Part shown: positions 60,343-64,000 of the stretch, in pieces
How the letters are laid out: the number at the start of each line of letters is the position of its first letter
Position numbering within the stretch: the first letter of the stretch is position 1
Source: JAFNGF01 sp964567045
Lineage (GTDB): Bacteria; Planctomycetota; Phycisphaerae; Sedimentisphaerales; Anaerobacaceae
DNA length: 64,000 bases
Assembly: GCA_964567045.1 (NCBI GenBank)
Contig: CAZMLE010000015.1
Span: forward strand, 1-64,000
Direction of reading: 5' to 3'
The notes under the pieces: generated by a model
Told to the model about the DNA's origin: nothing
What the model saw: the letters and a program-made list of their open reading frames with translations, nothing else
The model's database searches: none
Translations under genes and position numbers: made by a program

Positions 60343-61112
60343 TTTAAGCCGAAAAACGCTCTGCTGGTGGCGGTTAGCGCCTGGGCTAAATCTTCTAAGT
60401 CCATCTGCTTTAGCTCGGCTAAGAAACGGGCGGTGTGAATCATAAGGGCAGGCTCGTTCACCTTCTGCCTTCGCATCGGCTCCGGCGACATATAGGGCGA
60501 GTCCGTCTCCAGCATCAATCTATCCACCGGCACAATCCTGGCGGCCTCCTGCTTTATATGGGCGTTCTTGAATGTCACCACGCCGGTAAAAGATATATAA
60601 AAGCCTTTGTCCAGAACGACCTTTGCCTGCTCAGCCGAGCCGCTAAAACAATGAAAAACGACTTTCTCAACAGTGCTTCGATGCTCGTTCAGGATTTGCA
60701 TAGTCTCATCGAAGGCCTCTCTGCAATGGATAATAACCGGCAGCCCTAATTCGCCGGCAATTTTCAGGTGCTCGGCAAAACCCTCTTTTTGCTGCTGCCG
60801 CGGTGAGAAATCGTAATGATAGTCCAGCCCTGTTTCGCCGATGGCCACAACCTTTTTGTGCTGGGCTATCTTTTTCAGTTCGGCGAGCATCTGAGCGGTT
60901 ACGGTTTTGGCATCGTGCGGATGGATGCCGACAGCGGCGTACATATTCTCAAACCGCTCCGCAAATTCTATGGCCTTTCGGTTTTCCTGCGGGTCGGTGC
61001 CTATGGTTATCCACTCGGTGACACCCGCAGCAATGCTGCGGGCTAAAACGCCGTCAATATCCTGCGCCAAATCCTCAAACGTCAAATGACAATGCGTATC
61101 AATCAACTTCAC
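60339..61112 (-). CDS. tatD: TatD-family metal-dependent DNase
   Basis: About 257 residues: metal ligands in LIDTHCHL, the Glu in VAIGETGLDYHYD, IIHCREAFDE, FHCFSGSAEQA and LMLETDSPYMSPEP, in family order. It is an exo- or 3'-5' nuclease/tRNA-processing type enzyme of the cytoplasm. GTG 61112 has GAGGT before it and overlaps the upstream gene's stop by 14 bp, so the genes are coupled; GTG 61124 is an alternative. The stop codon lies within a REP foot. Confidence 0.92.
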   Translation of the reverse strand: MKLIDTHCHLTFEDLAQDIDGVLARSIAAGVTEWITIGTDPQENRKAIEFAERFENMYAAVGIHPHDAKTVTAQMLAELKKIAQHKKVVAIGETGLDYHYDFSPRQQQKEGFAEHLKIAGELGLPVIIHCREAFDETMQILNEHRSTVEKVVFHCFSGSAEQAKVVLDKGFYISFTGVVTFKNAHIKQEAARIVPVDRLMLETDSPYMSPEPMRRQKVNEPALMIHTARFLAELKQMDLEDLAQALTATSRAFFGLK

Positions 61113-62412
61113 CGCCGACCTCACGTGTGCAATCGATGATTATGTTGTCAACCATTTCTCCTGCTTTTATATGTATCACTGTTGACAGTATACTTTCGTA
61201 GTCGCCTACCTGCGGGACATAAAACTTATCGGTGGACTTGGAAAAAGGTTTGGTCTTGTCCAACACGGCTTTCATCCAGTATTCGCCTGGGGTGACCCCT
61301 GTAATGCCGAATGGGAATTTCTGAGTATGTTCCAGGTCGTAGTTTCTAAGACTATAATCGCTGAAAGAGACTGCCAAACGCTGAACCGGGGGCTGTTTGT
61401 GCCATTGGTCTTTTGGCACCGTACCTGGGACAAGATAAATCCACAACGTTGCTCTATTTGGGTCATCCGTTTTGGGCAATGTAACTATGCCCTCAAGCTT
61501 GCCCAGATGGTAAAGCGGCGGATGTGGCAAACCGGGTTGGGCGGTAGGTTTTCCATCCCACTTCGCCAAGATCTGTTCTGCCACCAAGCGCTTGCGGGAG
61601 GAAGAAGTGCATCGAAGCAAACGCCATGCACGCTGGTCTTGTGTTGGCATCTTCTTACTTGAAAAGCTGTTGGATTCACCGAAGTTTTCATCTGAAAGCA
61701 GTTTTTCAATCAGGGGGCGGTCATCAGGATTTTTTAGTTCTCCCAAGAAATTATATGGATACCAATAGTATGGTGTTGCAGCCTCAATTTCTCTCAGGGC
61801 CCAGAGCCGGGCCTTTTCGTTCCAACGCTCGACCATCTTCTCATTCATTTTGACTTCTTCGCCGGTGCTTACCTCCCACGCCAGCCAGCGGTTGCCATAA
61901 AGAAGCCGAGCACAGAAGCACAGGTGTCCGCCATAATCGTCAAGAAACATCGGCCTATAAGCCCACTGTCTGCCCGAAACGGTGCGCGAGAACAACTTCG
62001 TAAATTCTCGTTCATCAATATCGTCAGGATAATGCAATATCTGCTCTAATGAATAGTTTTTGATCACTCCTGCTTTATTATAGAAAGCTATGACATAGTC
62101 GCCAAAACCACCGTGAACGCGGCTGTTGTTCTCGTTGACCGTGACCACGTACCGACCGTCATCAGTAACAAAAACATCCTGCGGAGCGCCCTCATTGCCT
62201 AAGGTGCACTGCCAACTGATCCACCCTTCCAGACCGCGAACGAGGAAAACCTTGAGTGTTGCCGGGCTCTTGTCTTTAGCAGGAGTCACCTGTGCGACAA
62301 ACTGCTTGTTCTGCGATAAGTAAAGTTGCTCAACCGGCCTTGCCCACGTATCTGCATAGGTAACTCTGGCCAACGTAATAACCACAAGTACAAGAACAAG
62401 TATCGTTTTCAT
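61099..62412 (-). CDS. Secreted hypothetical protein
   Basis: The 437 residues from ATG 62412 (GAAGGG upstream) begin with a signal peptide (MKTILVLVLVVITLARVTYA). The N-terminal part has propeller-like segments (VFVTDDGRYVVTVNENNS, FGDYVIAFYNKAGVIKNYS). A helical middle is rich in Trp/Arg (ERWNEKARLWALREIEAA). The C-terminus resembles a carboxypeptidase-regulatory/beta-sandwich domain (GITGVTPGEYWMKAVLDKTK). No enzyme motif is recognised. It is translationally coupled to tatD. Confidence 0.65.
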   Translation of the reverse strand: MKTILVLVLVVITLARVTYADTWARPVEQLYLSQNKQFVAQVTPAKDKSPATLKVFLVRGLEGWISWQCTLGNEGAPQDVFVTDDGRYVVTVNENNSRVHGGFGDYVIAFYNKAGVIKNYSLEQILHYPDDIDEREFTKLFSRTVSGRQWAYRPMFLDDYGGHLCFCARLLYGNRWLAWEVSTGEEVKMNEKMVERWNEKARLWALREIEAATPYYWYPYNFLGELKNPDDRPLIEKLLSDENFGESNSFSSKKMPTQDQRAWRLLRCTSSSRKRLVAEQILAKWDGKPTAQPGLPHPPLYHLGKLEGIVTLPKTDDPNRATLWIYLVPGTVPKDQWHKQPPVQRLAVSFSDYSLRNYDLEHTQKFPFGITGVTPGEYWMKAVLDKTKPFSKSTDKFYVPQVGDYESILSTVIHIKAGEMVDNIIIDCTREVGGEVD

Positions 62413-62520
62413 TGTATAAACCCTTCGAAGACGGGCCCGAGGGATTCCTGCCTTACCGTTATTATAGACGCGAAAAACCGGCAAAAAGTTTACAGGATTT
62501 TCTTGCTATAAGGTATGCCA

Positions 62521-62540
62521 GTCGCCGGCACGGCGACGGC
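62521..62540. repeat. GTCGCC-GGCGAC palindrome
   Basis: gtcgcc ggcac ggcgac, followed by ggccaacc, is a member of the CCGTCGCC family, between the secreted-protein and yraN genes. Confidence 0.65.
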
Positions 62541-62547
62541 CAACCGG

Positions 62548-62913
62548 TTATAGTACAAAAGCATTTTCATAGTGCCTTACTTGCTCGCGGCCAGTTCGGC
62601 CCAGCACGATTGTCACCACGTCAAAGCGAAAGGGGCGGTCCTCTATGTGATGAGCAGCGAGAAAATAGCGTGCCGTCCGAAACAGTCTTTGTCTCTTGGG
62701 CTGTGTTACGGTCTCCTCAGGCGGGCCAAAACTTTCATCCGCTTTCGTTCTAACCTCGACGAAAACGATTGAGCCATCGCCATCGACCATGACCAGGTCG
62801 ATCTCGCCGGCCTTGCAGGAAAAGTTTCGGGTGAGCGTTTTGAGGCCTTTGCTTTTGAGAATCTTCTCTCCTCGTTTTTCGCCCCATCGGCCGAGCAGCT
62901 TACGATCGGACAA
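62548..62913 (-). CDS. yraN: YraN/UPF0102-family putative endonuclease
   Basis: The 121 residues contain LGRWGEKRGEKILKSKGLKT, GEIDLVMVDGDGSIVFVEVR (the D...ExK-like restriction-fold core) and KADESFGPPEETVTQPKRQR. Members are thought to be Holliday-junction-resolvase-like nucleases of unknown role. The start is TTG 62913 without a strong ribosome-binding site. It lies downstream of rplS, the common bacterial neighbourhood. Confidence 0.87.
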   Translation of the reverse strand: MSDRKLLGRWGEKRGEKILKSKGLKTLTRNFSCKAGEIDLVMVDGDGSIVFVEVRTKADESFGPPEETVTQPKRQRLFRTARYFLAAHHIEDRPFRFDVVTIVLGRTGREQVRHYENAFVL

Positions 62914-62937
62914 TAGTTTACGCCGGTTAAGCAGCAG

Positions 62938-62973
62938 ATTTCGTATATCGTATATCGTATTTCGTATCTCGTT
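62938..62973. repeat. Word-like tandem tract (CGTAT type) between rplS and yraN
   Basis: gatttcgtatatcgtatatcgtatttcgtatctcg consists of 8-10-bp loose units that read up to the rplS stop codon. Confidence 0.6.
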
Positions 62974-63340
62974 ATTTAGAGACGGTGTGCTCGCTGTGGC
63001 GTTGAGTCAGCTTGACGGCCTTGCCGGTTCGCTTGCGAAGATAATAAAGTTTTGCCCGCCTTGTCCTGCCACTCCGAGTAGGCTTAATGTCCATAATATT
63101 GGGCGAATGAAGAGGGAAGATTCTCTCCACCCCCTCGCTGCCCACCATTCGCCGGACGGTGAACATCTCATTGATTCCCCGGCCTTTGCGGGCGATTACC
63201 GTGCCGCTGAACACTTGAATCCGCTCTTTGTCACCTTCCTTGATCTTGCAACGGACGTCTACCACATCGCCTATCTCGAAGTAGGGCACTTTTTTCTTCA
63301 GGCTTTTGCTTTCAACGGCATCCAACATTTCGGTCTTCAT
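62972..63340 (-). CDS. rplS: 50S ribosomal protein L19
   Basis: The 122 residues contain FEIGDVVDVRCKIKEGDKER, QVFSGTVIARKGRGINEMFT, VRRMVGSEGVERIFPLHSPN and RTRRAKLYYLRKRTGKAVKL, the complete L19 pattern at the 30S-50S interface. ATG 63340 is preceded by CAGGAGAT. No trmD or rpsP is seen upstream; instead a prepilin-like gene is located there, so the usual rpsP-trmD-rplS run is broken. Confidence 0.96.
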   Translation of the reverse strand: MKTEMLDAVESKSLKKKVPYFEIGDVVDVRCKIKEGDKERIQVFSGTVIARKGRGINEMFTVRRMVGSEGVERIFPLHSPNIMDIKPTRSGRTRRAKLYYLRKRTGKAVKLTQRHSEHTVSK

Positions 63341-63539
63341 CGGTCTATCTCCTGTCTACCTGGCGATTCGAGGCTGCTCGGCTGCAAACCGCTCTGCAGA
63401 ACGCAGCATTGGATTTGCCAGCAGCCGCTCGCCGCAGTAAACGCGGTAATATATCTATTTTTTGTTTAGACAACAAGCCTTTTTTGCAGAAACTTGGCCT
63501 TTTCAGCATAGGGCGACCATTCCTTCTACCTACTGTTGG

Positions 63540-64000
63540 CTACGGCGCGTCGTGCACCAGGAAAGAGTCTCTCCTGTCCTGGGGCTCGGTCGCCCCTATT
63601 AGAGGCGGGCCGCCTCGCCGTATATCTCCACCATCCCAGAAGGTATAGATGTTATCGTCATTGATGGCACAATACGACCGTTTCTCAAAGTATACGTGCG
63701 TGTCCAGGAACAGTACGTTTTGTCCGTCTTCGCTATGCACCAAGGAGTTTCCAGCTATCTGCTGTTTTATATCGCCGTCGGGTTTGAAAAGGCGGAAATT
63801 TCTGCCTTTGGCAAAAGGTGAATCAATCCAGGGACCGCGGTCGCCTGCCACTGCCATGCCGGGTTCGCTGGATGTAGTCAGGGCGTACAGACCATAAGGC
63901 ATATGATAAGAGAAGGCGCAGTGCTTTGGTGGATTTGGGCCGAAATCCCAGAGATCGATGAGTTCTTTGCCTACCTTGTATTCGCCTGGGTTAAACTCGG
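63540..64000 (-). CDS. Prepilin-like (H-x9-DG type) secreted protein, 3' part
   Basis: The frame is open to the window edge, so only the last 153 residues are seen. SYHMPYGLYALTTSSEPGMA, VAGDRGPWIDSPF and NSLVHSEDGQNVLFLDTHVY followed by INDDNIYTFWDG are the C-terminal signature of planctomycetal type-II-secretion-pseudopilin-like proteins. Here LDT replaces the usual DG after the histidine. The N-terminal prepilin helix must lie beyond 64000. Probably exported to the cell surface. Confidence 0.7.
   Translation of the reverse strand, partial: EFNPGEYKVGKELIDLWDFGPNPPKHCAFSYHMPYGLYALTTSSEPGMAVAGDRGPWIDSPFAKGRNFRLFKPDGDIKQQIAGNSLVHSEDGQNVLFLDTHVYFEKRSYCAINDDNIYTFWDGGDIRRGGPPLIGATEPQDRRDSFLVHDAP

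Overview
The window looks like a chromosomal segment of a Planctomycetota bacterium, probably Phycisphaerae or Sedimentisphaerales-like. This is inferred from gene families and not from a marker-gene tree. The pointers are many secreted proteins of planctomycetal type (pectate-lyase fold, GLUG-type, DUF3472, DUF4832, an FGE-like scrap, an H-x9-DG/prepilin-like C-terminus), a secreted multidomain protein ending in paired YRVFTNDLA...NWKK repeats, HNH-AP2 endonucleases and many intergenic palindromes. Three tRNA genes (Gly-CCC, Glu-CTC, Ser-GGA) and a full housekeeping set (nadE, dxr, rseP, glyA, rpoD, dnaG, tatD, yraN, rplS, tadA) mark it as chromosome.

Layout. 0-9.5 kb is a decay zone: an IS110 remnant with a structured 5' region, a multiply frameshifted DUF3472 gene, an intact pectate-lyase-like gene, an unknown 372-residue protein, a mosaic of four gene scraps running up to tRNA-Gly, a transglutaminase/propeller protein and an FGE scrap. 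9.5-12.2 kb holds four small unknown genes, a repeated palindrome and an in-frame chimera. 12.4-24.8 kb holds an esterase, a STAS-PilZ protein, tadA, membrane proteins, a frameshifted ECF sigma with its membrane partner, nadE, a SagB-DJ-1 protein and a three-gene phosphorelay set. 25-30.4 kb is a plus-strand run ending dxr-rseP-glyA. 30.4-37.3 kb has the large secreted repeat protein and two GT39-type membrane glycosyltransferases. 37.3-44.2 kb is a tightly coupled minus-strand polysaccharide/glycolipid cluster. 44.5-46.6 kb carries DUF4832 and corrinoid adenosyltransferase genes.

46.9-52.5 kb is an accessory, visibly AT-richer island: HNH-AP2 endonuclease, Phd-RelE pair, scraps of a methyltransferase and of an MNT/HEPN pair, then DUF6932-like NTase, XRE-ImmA protease, Beta (sce7725-like) protein and a convergent sce7726-like PD-(D/E)XK protein. 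This is the best candidate for an undescribed defence or toxin-antitoxin-like system. The core resumes with dnaG-rpoD. 56.7-58.8 kb holds two tandem REP-RAYT cassettes whose GTAG-footed palindromes recur through the window. An AGCS symporter, tatD, a secreted protein, yraN, rplS and a partial prepilin-like protein finish the window.

The strongest general theme is repeat intrusion. Palindromes and short word-like tandem tracts lie between genes and also inside reading frames (nadE, SagB-DJ-1, GT39, esterase, dxr, AGCS, tatD stop). Several reading frames are fusions of unrelated gene pieces. No searches or computations could be run, so family names rest on recognised motifs.
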